A stretch of 64,000 nt of DNA from Snuella sedimenti (lineage in GTDB: Bacteria; Bacteroidota; Bacteroidia; Flavobacteriales; Flavobacteriaceae). Every line of letters begins with the position of its first letter. Within the stretch, counting starts at the first letter, position 1. The translations under genes were made by a program, and so were the position numbers. The stretch spans positions 108,088 through 172,087 of the forward strand of contig NZ_JAELVQ010000008.1 in NCBI RefSeq assembly GCF_016428595.1, written 5' to 3'. The notes beneath the pieces were generated by a model. The model saw only the letters and a program-made list of their open reading frames with translations, did no database searches and was not told the origin of the DNA. Positions 10,224 through 19,208 of this stretch are shown in pieces.

Positions 10224-11066
10224 ATGAAAAGTAAATACCAAGTAAGATATGCAGCATCGCCCCAAGATGTAAAAACATACGATACAACAAGACTGAGAGA
10301 TGAATTTTTAATACAAGATTTACTGGAGCCAGACGCAGTGAACTTAGTATACTCTCATTACGATAGATTTATTGCAGGTGGTATTGTACCTGTACAATCT
10401 TCAATAAAATTAGACACTATAGATCCTTTAAAGGCAGATTATTTTCTTGAAAGAAGAGAACTGGGAATAATAAATATTGGAGCAACAGGGACGGTAACAG
10501 TAGATGGTTCTTCCTTTGTTTTAGAACACAAAGAGGCTCTTTATATTGGGAAAGGAAACCGGGACATTATCTTTTCTAGTAAATCAAGCAGCACACCGGC
10601 TCAGTTTTACTTAAACTCAACACCGGCCCATAAAACCTATCCTAACAAAAAAATTGGCACTAACGATGTTGAAGTTATAGAACTAGGGGCTCCAGAAACA
10701 GCCAATGCAAGAACGTTAAGAAAATATATTGTTAATAGTGTTGTTGACGTGTGCCAATTGCAAATGGGAATGACCACTTTAAAGTCAGGTAGTTCATGGA
10801 ACACCATGCCTGCACATGTACATGACAGGCGTATGGAGGTCTATTTCTACTTTGAAGTACCAGAAGACCAAGCCGTTTGTCATTTTATGGGGCAACCCCA
10901 AGAAACAAGACATATTTGGATTAACAACAAACAAGCTGTTATTTCTCCTCCTTGGTCCATCCATTCTGGATCTGGAACCAGTAGCTATACTTTTATTTGG
11001 GGTATGGCAGGTGAAAACTTAGATTATGGCGATATGGATCATTGTAAAATAAACGAATTAAAATAA
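10224..11066 (+). CDS. kduI: 5-dehydro-4-deoxy-D-glucuronate isomerase KduI
   Basis: KduI (EC 5.3.1.17) converts 5-keto-4-deoxyuronate, released from unsaturated galacturonides, to 3-deoxy-D-glycero-2,5-hexodiulosonate in the cytoplasm. At 280 residues it has the family length. The metal ligands are all present: His198 and His200 in PAHVHDRRMEVY, Glu205, and His247 in PPWSIHSGSG, matching His196, His198, Glu203 and His245 of the E. coli enzyme. It is the first gene of a plus-strand kduI-kduD-DUF4861 operon, divergent from the HTCS. It indicates a pectin-type rather than an alginate pathway. Confidence 0.96.
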   Translation: MKSKYQVRYAASPQDVKTYDTTRLRDEFLIQDLLEPDAVNLVYSHYDRFIAGGIVPVQSSIKLDTIDPLKADYFLERRELGIINIGATGTVTVDGSSFVLEHKEALYIGKGNRDIIFSSKSSSTPAQFYLNSTPAHKTYPNKKIGTNDVEVIELGAPETANARTLRKYIVNSVVDVCQLQMGMTTLKSGSSWNTMPAHVHDRRMEVYFYFEVPEDQAVCHFMGQPQETRHIWINNKQAVISPPWSIHSGSGTSSYTFIWGMAGENLDYGDMDHCKINELK

Positions 11067-11085
11067 TTAATAAAATAAATAAATT

Positions 11086-11877
11086 ATGTCAGTTAACTTA
11101 TTTGATTTAACAGGAAAAATAGCTTTAGTAACTGGTGGCGTTCACGGATTGGGAATGGCTATGGCTAAAGGATTGGGTAATGCAGGAGCCACACTTGTAA
11201 TAAACAATAACACAAGTGATACCTTAGAAAAAGCATTAGAAGAATATAAAGCTGAGGACCTTCATGCCCATGGTTATGTTTTTGATGTCACTGATGATAC
11301 TGCGGTTGAAGAAGCCATTGCTAAAATTGAAGCCGAAGTGGGACCTATCGACATTCTAGTAAACAATGCAGGTATTATTAAGAGAACACCAATTGTTGAA
11401 ATGGAAACCAAAGATTTTGAATTGGTAGTAAAAGTTGATTTGGTTGGCCCTTTCATAGTATCAAAATATGTTGCCAAAAATATGATTAAACGAGGTGGTG
11501 GAAAGATCATCAATATTTGTTCAATGATGAGTGAGCTTGGTAGGGATTCTGTTAGTGCCTATGCTGCTGCCAAGGGTGGTTTAAAAATGTTAACACGCAG
11601 TATGGCTACCGAGTGGGCTAAATACAATATCCAAACCAATGGCATTGGCCCTGGATACTTTGCCACAAGTCAAACAGCTCCCATTAGAGTAGATGGCCAT
11701 CCTTTTAATGAATTCATTATTGGCAGAACACCAGCAGCACGTTGGGGAAATCCAGAAGATTTACAGGGCGCAGCCATATTTTTAAGTTCAAAAGCAAGTG
11801 ATTTTGTTAATGGCCACGTAGTTTATGTTGATGGTGGTATCTTGGCTACAATAGGAAAGCCTTCTAACGAAAATTAA
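11086..11877 (+). CDS. kduD: SDR-family 2-dehydro-3-deoxy-D-gluconate 5-dehydrogenase (KduD-like)
   Basis: A classical short-chain dehydrogenase of 263 residues. It has the NAD(P) motif TGGVHGLG (residues 16-23), NNAG (93-96), catalytic Ser146, and Tyr159/Lys163 in YAAAK. It follows kduI by 19 bp, so the expected role is reduction of 3-deoxy-D-glycero-2,5-hexodiulosonate to 2-keto-3-deoxygluconate (KDG). Gluconate 5-dehydrogenases have nearly the same sequence; the kduI neighbour decides for KduD. No KDG kinase or aldolase is present in the window, so these must be encoded elsewhere. Confidence 0.88.
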   Translation: MSVNLFDLTGKIALVTGGVHGLGMAMAKGLGNAGATLVINNNTSDTLEKALEEYKAEDLHAHGYVFDVTDDTAVEEAIAKIEAEVGPIDILVNNAGIIKRTPIVEMETKDFELVVKVDLVGPFIVSKYVAKNMIKRGGGKIINICSMMSELGRDSVSAYAAAKGGLKMLTRSMATEWAKYNIQTNGIGPGYFATSQTAPIRVDGHPFNEFIIGRTPAARWGNPEDLQGAAIFLSSKASDFVNGHVVYVDGGILATIGKPSNEN

Positions 11878-11897
11878 AATCTTTAACCTTTAGCATT

Positions 11898-13070
11898 ATG
11901 AATACTGTTAAACATTCTTTTTATCTATTAGGCCTAATAACAATCTTTTCTTGCTCACAAAAAGCAAAGGAGCCTTCCATTTTAATAAAAAACACACTGG
12001 ATGTTGCACGAACGTTTGAGACTGTAGAGTTAACAAAACAGTTTTTAAATATTGATGATTTGTCTGTTATTGGTATTCGTGATGTAGAAACCGGACAATT
12101 ACAGGTTACGCAAACCGTTGATAACGATGGTGATGGTATTATGGATGACATATTATTTCAACCACAACTAGCTGCAAATTCTGAGAAAACCTATAATATT
12201 GTTAAGATAACAGCCTCCGAAAAACCCAAAGCCCCAGAACTATGCTATTCTAGGTTTGTTCCAGAACGTACCGATGATTATACCTGGGAGAACAACAAAG
12301 TTGCTTTTCGTGTTTTTGGACCTAAAGCACAGAAAATGGTGGAAGATAGTGTTCCAGGCGGTACACTATCTAGTGGTGTGGATGCTTGGTTAAAAAAAGT
12401 GGAGTATCCCATCATAAATAAATGGTATAAAAAGGAATTAGAAACTGAAGGCTCTTACCATGAAGACAACGGTGAAGGCTTAGACAATTTCCATGTTGGA
12501 GTGAGTCGTGGTGTAGGTGGTATTGCAACTAAAGTTGATACGACTTATTATTATTCCAAAAACTATGCTAAATGGCGTACCATTACCACTGGACCAATTA
12601 GAACCAGTTTTTATTTAGAATACGACAATTGGGATGCTGCTGGCAATACGGTAAAAGAATCTAAAATAATAAGTTTGGATTTGGGTTCAAATCTATCAAA
12701 ATTCACGACAACTATTGAAGGGGTAAATCAAATAGCCGCTGGTTTAACTTTACACGAAAAAGATGGTGAAGTAACAGGCAACACCACTAATGGTTGGGTT
12801 AGCTATTGGCAGCCTCATGGTGATTCCGAGCTTGGAACAGCCATTGTAGCTCCTAAAAACACTTTTCTTGAATTTGAAAAGTACGATACAGTTACAAAAG
12901 ATTTAAGTAACGCTTACGCCCATCTTAAGGTAGAAAACAACCAAGTAGTTTATTACGCTGGTTTTGGATGGAAAAAAAGCGGTCAGTTTAACAACAAGCA
13001 AGAGTGGGAAACGTATTTAAATGATTTTTCTAAACGAATAAACACCCCTTTGGAAGTTAGCCTCCGTTAA
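11898..13070 (+). CDS. DUF4861 family lipoprotein
   Basis: A 390-residue lipoprotein with signal MNTVKHSFYLLGLITIFSC (Cys19), followed by an all-beta domain of the DUF4861 type (VARTFETVELTKQF, GDGIMDDILFQ, FHVGVSRGVGGI, WRTITTGPIRTSF, SYWQPHGDSELG). The family occurs in Bacteroidota pectin and uronate loci and has no biochemical assignment I can vouch for. It is third in the kdu operon (20 bp gap) and is followed by a terminator. A role on unsaturated uronides in the periplasm is inferred from position only. Confidence 0.8.
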   Translation: MNTVKHSFYLLGLITIFSCSQKAKEPSILIKNTLDVARTFETVELTKQFLNIDDLSVIGIRDVETGQLQVTQTVDNDGDGIMDDILFQPQLAANSEKTYNIVKITASEKPKAPELCYSRFVPERTDDYTWENNKVAFRVFGPKAQKMVEDSVPGGTLSSGVDAWLKKVEYPIINKWYKKELETEGSYHEDNGEGLDNFHVGVSRGVGGIATKVDTTYYYSKNYAKWRTITTGPIRTSFYLEYDNWDAAGNTVKESKIISLDLGSNLSKFTTTIEGVNQIAAGLTLHEKDGEVTGNTTNGWVSYWQPHGDSELGTAIVAPKNTFLEFEKYDTVTKDLSNAYAHLKVENNQVVYYAGFGWKKSGQFNNKQEWETYLNDFSKRINTPLEVSLR

Positions 13071-13095
13071 AACCTAATTTAAGTCAATTACCATT

Positions 13096-13130
13096 AAATG
13101 AAGTTCTTTAAGGAGGGCTTCATTTTTTTT
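13096..13130 (+). terminator. Rho-independent terminator of the kdu operon
   Basis: Stem AAATGAAG (13096-13103) pairs with CTTCATTT (13118-13125) and is followed by an uninterrupted T-run to 13130. Confidence 0.75.
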
Positions 13131-13225
13131 GTAATGAAACTCGTTTAAACTGTTTTCTATATCCGTAATGTGTTATAATGCTAAAACCTTCCATACCCTA
13201 TCGAATACATTGAAAGAGGTGAAAA

Positions 13226-15124
13226 CTATTTTTTTATCAATTTATATGTTTCAATAGTATTGTCTCCAATCAATTTAAGGACATATACCCCAGGTGCGTT
13301 ACAACTAGGTTGCATTTTAATACTACTTAATCCGTTTAAAGGCTGTGTTAGTATTTCCCTACCTGCGATATCAAAAAGTAACAGCTTATTAAATTGTCCC
13401 TCTAAATTATCAATCCTAATTTCTAATGAAAACGGATTTGGATAGACTTTTGTTTTTTTTACTTCAAAATCATTATTGGTGGTGCTTAAAACTTCGTTAA
13501 GCCAACTTGGAAGTTCCCCAAAGCGATAGGCTAATTGCGCCTCATACAGCGATTCTTCATCCACATGCGTTCCTGGCGATTCATTCTCTTGATATTGATT
13601 AACATCTGCAGACATGGCAAAGCCTTTTAAACCAGAAATTATAGGCATTAAAAACTTGGCATACTTAGTCTCCGAATTAGGCCGCCATGATTTCACATCC
13701 GAACTTTGATAGGATACACCTTCAAAATTCCAAAGCACCATATGCCTTAAATGATTGGGTAATGCACCTGTTGAACCACCCTGATTAAAAAAGAAACCAC
13801 CTTTACAAACATCAAACAAATTTGCTCTGGGTTGACTGGCGTGAATCTCCATACCAGAATTGCCATTCTGTGGGTGCTCATTCCTCCAAAGCACATTTCC
13901 TATAGACAACGCATTGACACCACATCCATGCCAAACGCCAGATGTATGGTCTACATTCTTCCCTATAAAACAACCAGTTGCCGAATTTGTAGTTACAAAA
14001 TTATGCCCCGGATTGCCCGTGTATGTATTGTTCAACGCTGTACAATAGGCAGAAAACTTGAACTGCGCCACCTGCGACATATCTGAAAATTCCACATTAG
14101 ATATCCAACCATTTACAACATGATTGAACATAATACCGCTCCAACCAGATGAACTTAAATAGGCGTGAGGGCCACTTTTAGCTTCTCCAGAATACAATTC
14201 TTGAGGTGCTTGATGGTGTAAATGGTTCCAGATAAAACCACCTGTATATTTTAAATCCTGAATCCCTACTTCTTCAAGAACCTTGAAATTATTGATTTTC
14301 CAATTATAAGTAGCATCTATTGCCCTGTGAATGGGCTCTTTAAATGTAATAACATTGCCATTTTTACCAACAACTTTATGAACCTCTCTAACTTGAACGC
14401 CATCGTTTACTATTTTGAGGTTTTGAGGCGCGTAAAGATCGGCTGTTGTATATGGTGAAAGTTCTTCTGTTAATAAAGCTGATGATGTGTCTTTAATATA
14501 CAATTCTACCCATTGCCCCTCAGAAATCCCAGAGGCGTTTGCTACCTCAACCGAGAAAGATTCCCTATCGGCATTTCCTATGACGTCCGTGATATAGTTA
14601 TTTGCAGAGTCCTCACCATTCCAAAACAAAAATAGGTAAGGGCACAACCAATCTTTGGTTGCCATATCGGGATGTGTGGTATTGTCTTTTTGGTAGAGTT
14701 CAGTACCTCCAGAACCAGAACCGCTACCCTTTATTACAATGTTACTTTTTGAAACACGTATCACCTGCGTTGGATCATCTACACTAGCATCATTTACCAC
14801 AAAACGTCCCGGTGGAAAAAATACAACACCACCATTTGGATTTGCTTCTGCAGCAGCTATAGCTGCCATTATTGCATCTTTATCTGAATTGCCATCATTG
14901 GCTACAGCTCCGTAGAGCGCATCTGTCACATCATAAACTTGTTGGGAAAATGATGTAGGCAGTTCAACTTCTCCATTATGGTATCCCACATAGCTAAACG
15001 TTGGTAAAATGGGCTCGGTATTATTAACTTGGGCATCAACCCAATTTTGATACAATGTACTTGGGTTCTGAGCTATAGACCAAAACCCAAGTAAAACAAC
15101 CAAGTAAAAAAACAAACGCTTCAT
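13226..15124 (-). CDS. Secreted beta-helix (pectate-lyase-like, DUF4955-type) protein with T9SS tail
   Basis: The start is placed at 15124 (MKRLFFYLVV), which begins a normal signal peptide; an in-frame ATG ten codons upstream would put charged residues before it. The 632-residue product has a Pectate_lyase_3-type N-terminus (YGAVANDGNSDKDAIMAAIAA, GGVVFFPPGRFVV), a right-handed beta-helix body (GIMFNHVVNGWISNVEFSD, GCFIGKNVDHTSG) and a C-terminal type IX secretion sorting domain (KVYPNPFSLEI to GVYVLKLIGDNTIETYKLIKK, split here). It is probably an extracellular lyase or hydrolase on acidic polysaccharide. The exact family and catalytic residues are not certain. The upstream GGGGGT motif links it to the PUL regulon. 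Confidence 0.8.
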   Translation of the reverse strand: MKRLFFYLVVLLGFWSIAQNPSTLYQNWVDAQVNNTEPILPTFSYVGYHNGEVELPTSFSQQVYDVTDALYGAVANDGNSDKDAIMAAIAAAEANPNGGVVFFPPGRFVVNDASVDDPTQVIRVSKSNIVIKGSGSGSGGTELYQKDNTTHPDMATKDWLCPYLFLFWNGEDSANNYITDVIGNADRESFSVEVANASGISEGQWVELYIKDTSSALLTEELSPYTTADLYAPQNLKIVNDGVQVREVHKVVGKNGNVITFKEPIHRAIDATYNWKINNFKVLEEVGIQDLKYTGGFIWNHLHHQAPQELYSGEAKSGPHAYLSSSGWSGIMFNHVVNGWISNVEFSDMSQVAQFKFSAYCTALNNTYTGNPGHNFVTTNSATGCFIGKNVDHTSGVWHGCGVNALSIGNVLWRNEHPQNGNSGMEIHASQPRANLFDVCKGGFFFNQGGSTGALPNHLRHMVLWNFEGVSYQSSDVKSWRPNSETKYAKFLMPIISGLKGFAMSADVNQYQENESPGTHVDEESLYEAQLAYRFGELPSWLNEVLSTTNNDFEVKKTKVYPNPFSLEIRIDNLEGQFNKLLLFDIAGREILTQPLNGLSSIKMQPSCNAPGVYVLKLIGDNTIETYKLIKK

Positions 15125-15182
15125 ATTATTGACACTTTTTATTACTTGAAACAAATTAATTCTAATTTGTAACTTTTAAGGA

Positions 15183-15208
15183 GGGGGTAGTATGCCATTC
15201 TTAGGGGT
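15183..15208. promoter_or_regulatory. Candidate HTCS operator upstream of the T9SS beta-helix gene
   Basis: GGGGGT at 15183-15188 and AGGGGT at 15203-15208 form a direct repeat with 20-nt spacing. It lies about 60-85 bp before the start and has the same orientation relative to transcription as the susC motif. Confidence 0.4.
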
Positions 15209-15275
15209 ATTTTGGATAAATCAGAAATAAACCAACAACAATTGACAATAACTACTTGTTATTCCCTACTAAAGA

Positions 15276-16508
15276 TTAATAATTTCCTGAATTAGCAATA
15301 CCCGCAGGCAATGTTATTGCACCAACATCATTATTAAATACACCTCCACCGTTGGCATTAAAATTTGAAGCATCCACTGGAGTGCCAATTTTAATCCTAC
15401 CATTAGGAAGGTCGTTGTTATTTATTTTTATAGAATATTCGTAAAATGTTGGATCATTGGTATTTCTCCAGTAACCAATACCGTGATATATATCATTATC
15501 TGCACTTGCAACATTGATGGTGTTATTTTCAACAACAACATGCTTCAAAAAAGGATTTGCAGCGTTATTACTGTATACATATAAAAGAACACCTGATGTG
15601 TTCATGGTATTTCCAGTAATAGTCAAGTTCTGACCATTACGAGCTTTAATCGCTCCTCCCGATGAATTTGCAGGCCAACCAGAAATTGTATTTCCAACAA
15701 TACTTAATCCATCAAAACTATGCGCATAAATCCCATGATCTGTTTCACTTGTATTGACCCACGCAACATTCCTTATTATGGTATTACCACTTATTGTAGT
15801 TCCATCACTGTTATCGTTAATAGCTGTAACAAAATACCCTGTGTCACCTCCATTTCCAAATGTATTATTAGAGATATCGGTACCTGTATTGCCTACCGAA
15901 TATATCCCCCTTCCGCTATTACCATTTCTTCTTTTAAAAACGCAGCCCCTAACCTGCATATTACTGCAATTATTTAATTGAAGGTAAGCATCTGCTGTAT
16001 ACCCCTTATCTGTTCCAGATTTTCTCACTCCATAGTCGAAGATACAATAACGGAACTTGGTGTTACTGGCATTTTGGATGTTAAACCTTATGTTACGAAA
16101 CTGAATACCAAAAATATCTATATCACTGGTATTTGAAGTGTAATACTGCTGAAGCATTTGTGATGACGAAGTAGCCTGCGCATCAAATATTGGTGTAGTT
16201 GAACTCTGTTTTCTTATAAAAATACCGTCTTTTAGATGGAGCTGACCACTAATTATATAAGTACCTGTTTCCACAACAACCGTATCGCCACTAACCGTTT
16301 GATCCAGCACAGCATTAATATCAGAAAAAGTCATACCATTAGTAATTGTATAGGTTTGTGTACTTAACTTCGAAGGTTTCCCTTTACTTAAAATGATTTC
16401 TTGGTTCTTTTGTTTTTGATCCTCTAATGACATTGGCTCAGAGTCACAGGAACAAATCATGATAAATCCTAAAAATACAATTGGAGCAAAAAAATTAAAA
16501 TGTTTCAT
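15276..16508 (-). CDS. Right-handed parallel beta-helix lipoprotein
   Basis: A 410-residue lipoprotein (signal MKHFNFFAPIVFLGFIMIC, lipobox Cys at 19 or 21). The body is a parallel beta-helix with about ten NosD/PbH1-type rungs (GTDISNNTFGN, GTTISGNTII, GLSIVGNTISGW, NLTITGNTMN, VVVENNTIN). An ITNGMTFSDINAVLDQ segment with GDTVVVETGTY at the N-terminus resembles the start of PL6/chondroitinase-B-like lyases. The Lys/Arg catalytic pair of PL6 could not be placed, so no family number is assigned. It probably acts on the PUL glycan at the outer membrane. It has its own promoter region with a GGGGGT motif. Confidence 0.75.
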   Translation of the reverse strand: MKHFNFFAPIVFLGFIMICSCDSEPMSLEDQKQKNQEIILSKGKPSKLSTQTYTITNGMTFSDINAVLDQTVSGDTVVVETGTYIISGQLHLKDGIFIRKQSSTTPIFDAQATSSSQMLQQYYTSNTSDIDIFGIQFRNIRFNIQNASNTKFRYCIFDYGVRKSGTDKGYTADAYLQLNNCSNMQVRGCVFKRRNGNSGRGIYSVGNTGTDISNNTFGNGGDTGYFVTAINDNSDGTTISGNTIIRNVAWVNTSETDHGIYAHSFDGLSIVGNTISGWPANSSGGAIKARNGQNLTITGNTMNTSGVLLYVYSNNAANPFLKHVVVENNTINVASADNDIYHGIGYWRNTNDPTFYEYSIKINNNDLPNGRIKIGTPVDASNFNANGGGVFNNDVGAITLPAGIANSGNY

Positions 16509-16868
16509 AATACATCGATTTTATGTTAGTTAATTTCATTTCTCAATTTACTTTCTTTGAAAGAAAACTTAGGAACTATAACTAATCAAATAAGAGGGGG
16601 TTACAGACCAAAATGCAATACAAAATGAACATATAAAAGGACTAACAAATTAGGGGTCTTTATTTGTTAGCTAATAGAAGTTTCTAAATATACTACTATG
16701 AAAGCCCATAATGGGCATTTGGCAAGTAATGGCCAATACCAACCATATAATTAAATTACTAATCACAGGTCAGTACAAAAATTTAAATAAATGAAACGAA
16801 CATTATAAAATTATAACATTCAATAATAAGCTATATTAGAATGTACCAATAGACTGTTTGTAAAATAC
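16509..16868. other. Intergenic region with candidate operator
   Basis: A 360-bp AT-rich spacer upstream of the beta-helix lipoprotein gene. It contains GGGGGT at 16596-16601 and AGGGGT at 16652-16657, the motif shared with susC and the T9SS protein gene, and a short hairpin (GCCCA/TGGGC near 16705). No gene was seen. Confidence 0.4.
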
Positions 16869-16895
16869 AAATGCCAACTAAATTAGTTGGCATTT
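16869..16895 (-). terminator. Hairpin terminator overlapping the end of the coiled-coil gene
   Basis: ATGCCAACTAA (16871-16881) and TTAGTTGGCAT (16883-16893) form an 11-bp stem around one base. On the minus strand the hairpin is followed by TTTGTATTTT. It overlaps the last codons and stop of the gene beginning at 17164. Confidence 0.65.
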
Positions 16896-17164
16896 TGACC
16901 GTTTAAGCGCGCTTCTTTCATTTGCCTTAGACGCATTAACTCCTGTTTAATTTCTTGGCTTCTCGCTTTAATCTTATCAAACTTTTCTTGCCGCATAAGC
17001 TGTCTTCGTGCTTTTTCTTCTCTACGTAAAGCTTCATCACGCAATTGTTCTCTTTTTTGCTTAGATTCTTTTCGCTTTTCTAAAATCACAAAAATATAAG
17101 CATATGTATACATACTAAGAAAAAGCAAGGCTACAATTGACAATATAACATATCCATTCATCAT
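16883..17164 (-). CDS. Small membrane protein with charged coiled coil
   Basis: The start is placed at the ATG at 17164 (MMNGYVILSIVALLF), giving 93 residues: one membrane helix (about 5-28), then a highly charged helix rich in Lys, Arg and Glu (EKRKESKQKREQLRDEALRR onward) to the end. The open frame extends upstream to 17344, but that ATG lies inside the terminator hairpin of the preceding gene, so the longer form is unlikely. No family was recognised. The architecture suggests a membrane-anchored coiled coil exposed to the cytoplasm. It has no obvious operon partner. Confidence 0.6.
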   Translation of the reverse strand: MMNGYVILSIVALLFLSMYTYAYIFVILEKRKESKQKREQLRDEALRREEKARRQLMRQEKFDKIKARSQEIKQELMRLRQMKEARLNGQNAN

Positions 17165-17317
17165 AGTACCGTATTTTAAATAAATTATACAAATAACATT
17201 TAGCGATATTTGGAAAACAGTCACTAATAAAGTTCTCTTCTTAAATTTAAGAAAAAAAGATGATATCCTTGAAAACAAAAAGTTAAAGTGCTCAAAAAGA
17301 AGATAAACGTTATAATA

Positions 17318-17360
17318 AATAAATTCCCCTGTCATGTTAAACATGACAGGGGAATTTATT
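17318..17360 (-). terminator. Strong terminator after the 257-residue secreted protein gene
   Basis: A 21-bp perfect stem (17318-17338 with 17340-17360; core CCCCTGTCATGTT) around one central base, so in practice a short loop. On the minus strand it is followed by T-rich sequence. Confidence 0.8.
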
Positions 17361-17392
17361 ATGTAGGTAAATGAGCCTAAAAACCAAAATAT

Positions 17393-18166
17393 TTAACGCC
17401 CACTTAAGTAAGCGTTGTATACCCATATTTCATCCCAGGAATTAGTAAGTACCTGATCAGATAAATCCAAAAAAGCGTCCCAAGTACCCTCTCCATGAAC
17501 TTTTAAAAAGGTTTCCTTAAAATCATTGTCTTCATCAAACTCGGCCCACTCTTTAAAAAAACCTACAGTGGCTATATGCCTTCCTAAGTCGCCTTGCCTA
17601 AACTCATTATAGTATACCCCCCAAGGGTTTATACCTTCCATAGCTTTTACTGTTTCACTTATTTGCTTGTAAAATGCCTTTACAGAAGAAATACTTACTC
17701 CTTTTGCAATTTCTGAATACCTAACAAAGAGAATTGGATATTTAGCACTGTCGCCATCCAACATACTTGTATTGGACAGCTCATCATCCTGTTTCCAATA
17801 TTCTATGGTATGTACTTTTTTAATATATGGCATGACATTATCACGCCAATCATCATCATGGGTACCTTTGCCGGGTCGTGAGTCGTTATGAGAAAACTTC
17901 ATTGGTCCCATTTCCCATATAATACTTCCCGCATTAGGACCTGTACTTATATTGTATACAGTGGCCTTATATGCTCCTTCTTTATGAAAAGCAGTATTAT
18001 GTTTTCTCATATGTTCTCCCAAAACTTTTAGTTTTGAATTATCTGGGGTAAGCATCACAGTTTCCCACATTTTGTAATCCTCAGAATTGTCTTGTGCTGT
18101 AACCGTTACAATGGCTCCAAACATAAGTGAAACCATAATTGTAGCTGAAATTAATTTTTTAATCAT
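17393..18166 (-). CDS. Secreted protein of unknown function
   Basis: 257 residues with a signal peptide cleaved near VTVTAQ. The mature protein has two similar-looking halves of alternating strands and helices (YKATVYNISTGPNAGSIIWE; WGVYYNEFRQGDLGRHIAT), which recalls a pair of ferredoxin-like (ABM-type) units. That is a guess from the hydrophobic pattern. No catalytic motif was recognised. It is monocistronic, with a strong terminator downstream. Periplasmic or extracellular location is likely. Confidence 0.65.
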   Translation of the reverse strand: MIKKLISATIMVSLMFGAIVTVTAQDNSEDYKMWETVMLTPDNSKLKVLGEHMRKHNTAFHKEGAYKATVYNISTGPNAGSIIWEMGPMKFSHNDSRPGKGTHDDDWRDNVMPYIKKVHTIEYWKQDDELSNTSMLDGDSAKYPILFVRYSEIAKGVSISSVKAFYKQISETVKAMEGINPWGVYYNEFRQGDLGRHIATVGFFKEWAEFDEDNDFKETFLKVHGEGTWDAFLDLSDQVLTNSWDEIWVYNAYLSGR

Positions 18167-18382
18167 AATTAAAATTATTAGTTAGTTAATCCACACAGCC
18201 CTTGCATGGTTTGCTATTAACAGAGTTTAAGGAGAATTTTAATTATATAATAAATGATTGAAACAATTTAATCATTTAAGATGAAGGCTCATCATTTGGA
18301 GTATCTCAAATATACACAAATAAATATATTATCCGAAAATTAACACATTAAAGCTGTATTTATTAGATAAACGGTTTTTAAT

Positions 18383-18409
18383 AAAAAAGCGCCTTGTTGC
18401 GGCGCTTTT
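18383..18409 (-). terminator. Terminator of the rhodanese gene pair
   Basis: AAAAGCGCC (18385-18393) pairs with GGCGCTTTT (18401-18409) across a 7-nt loop, with a T-run on the minus strand. It lies just after the stop at 18415. The rest of 18167-18382 is AT-rich with no gene seen. Confidence 0.85.
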
Positions 18410-18414
18410 AATTA

Positions 18415-18810
18415 TTATTCTGTTACTGTCTTGTACCCTTTATCTTTCCATTTAATCAGTCCACCCTTTAACATATAGAGCTTTGTAAAACCTGCGTCCC
18501 TAAAGTTTTTAATACTTTTAGTACTGCGTTTACCAGAACGGCAATAAACAATTGTGGGCACTTCTTTTTCTAAGGTTTTAATAGCCTCATTGAATGCATT
18601 TGATTTAAAATCAAAATTTTTGGCATTTTGAATATGCTCACTATCAAATTCTTCGGGTGTTCTTACATCTATTAGCAGAATATTATTAGTTTGTAAAAGC
18701 GTATGTGCTTCTTTAGGTGAAATAACCTGGGCACCTTCAACCTTAGCATCCTTACACCCCATTATAGCTGTAATGCACAGTACAAATAATAACACCTTTG
18801 CTCTTCTCAT
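18415..18810 (-). CDS. Rhodanese-like domain lipoprotein
   Basis: 131 residues with a lipoprotein signal (lipobox IMGC, Cys19) and one rhodanese domain: LLIDVRTPEEF, then the active-site loop CRSGKRS with Cys90. The six-residue loop starting at Cys is typical of single-domain sulfurtransferases. It probably sits in the periplasm on a membrane. The second rhodanese gene lies 7 bp upstream, so the two form an operon with this gene distal. The substrate is unknown. Confidence 0.9.
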   Translation of the reverse strand: MRRAKVLLFVLCITAIMGCKDAKVEGAQVISPKEAHTLLQTNNILLIDVRTPEEFDSEHIQNAKNFDFKSNAFNEAIKTLEKEVPTIVYCRSGKRSTKSIKNFRDAGFTKLYMLKGGLIKWKDKGYKTVTE

Positions 18811-18817
18811 AATTACT

Positions 18818-19135
18818 TTAATCCATGTCTACAAGGTCTCCCTCCCATTCCAGAATACCTCCTAATAAATTATAGGCATTTTCAAAACCTAACTCTTCCA
18901 TAATATTGCAAGCTTGCCCACTTCTATTGCCCGATCTACAATACACATAATAGTTTTTACTTTTATCCAGTGCATCTATTTCATCTATAAAAGCTTGTCC
19001 TTTATATATATCTATATGAATAGCATTAGGTATAATACCTTCGGCAACTTCGTCGTCTGTCCGAACATCCAATATTACGGCATTAGCATCATTCTCTAAT
19101 TGTGACAACCATTCTTCTTGTGTTAAATCTTCCAT
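18818..19135 (-). CDS. Rhodanese-like domain protein, cytoplasmic
   Basis: 105 residues, no signal peptide, with a single rhodanese domain (VILDVRTDDEVAEG; active loop CRSGNRS, Cys66; NLLGGILEW). It is probably a cytoplasmic sulfurtransferase or persulfide carrier. It is the first gene of a two-gene operon with the lipoprotein rhodanese. The pair may move sulfane sulfur in two compartments, which is inference. Confidence 0.9.
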   Translation of the reverse strand: MEDLTQEEWLSQLENDANAVILDVRTDDEVAEGIIPNAIHIDIYKGQAFIDEIDALDKSKNYYVYCRSGNRSGQACNIMEELGFENAYNLLGGILEWEGDLVDMD

Positions 19136-19208
19136 ACTTTGTATTAATTAATCAAGGATTCGACACAAAATTAACACATCTAAATTTATTTTAAGCGAAA
19201 AAAATATA

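Noticed and set aside
15276..16508. PL6 alginate lyase or chondroitinase B assignment
   Set aside because: The beta-helix and N-terminus are suggestive, but the catalytic Lys/Arg arrangement could not be located, and kduI/kduD argue against an alginate pathway.
17165..17344. 60-codon upstream extension of the coiled-coil membrane protein
   Set aside because: Its start codon lies in the terminator stem of the preceding gene, and the extension has no conserved features.
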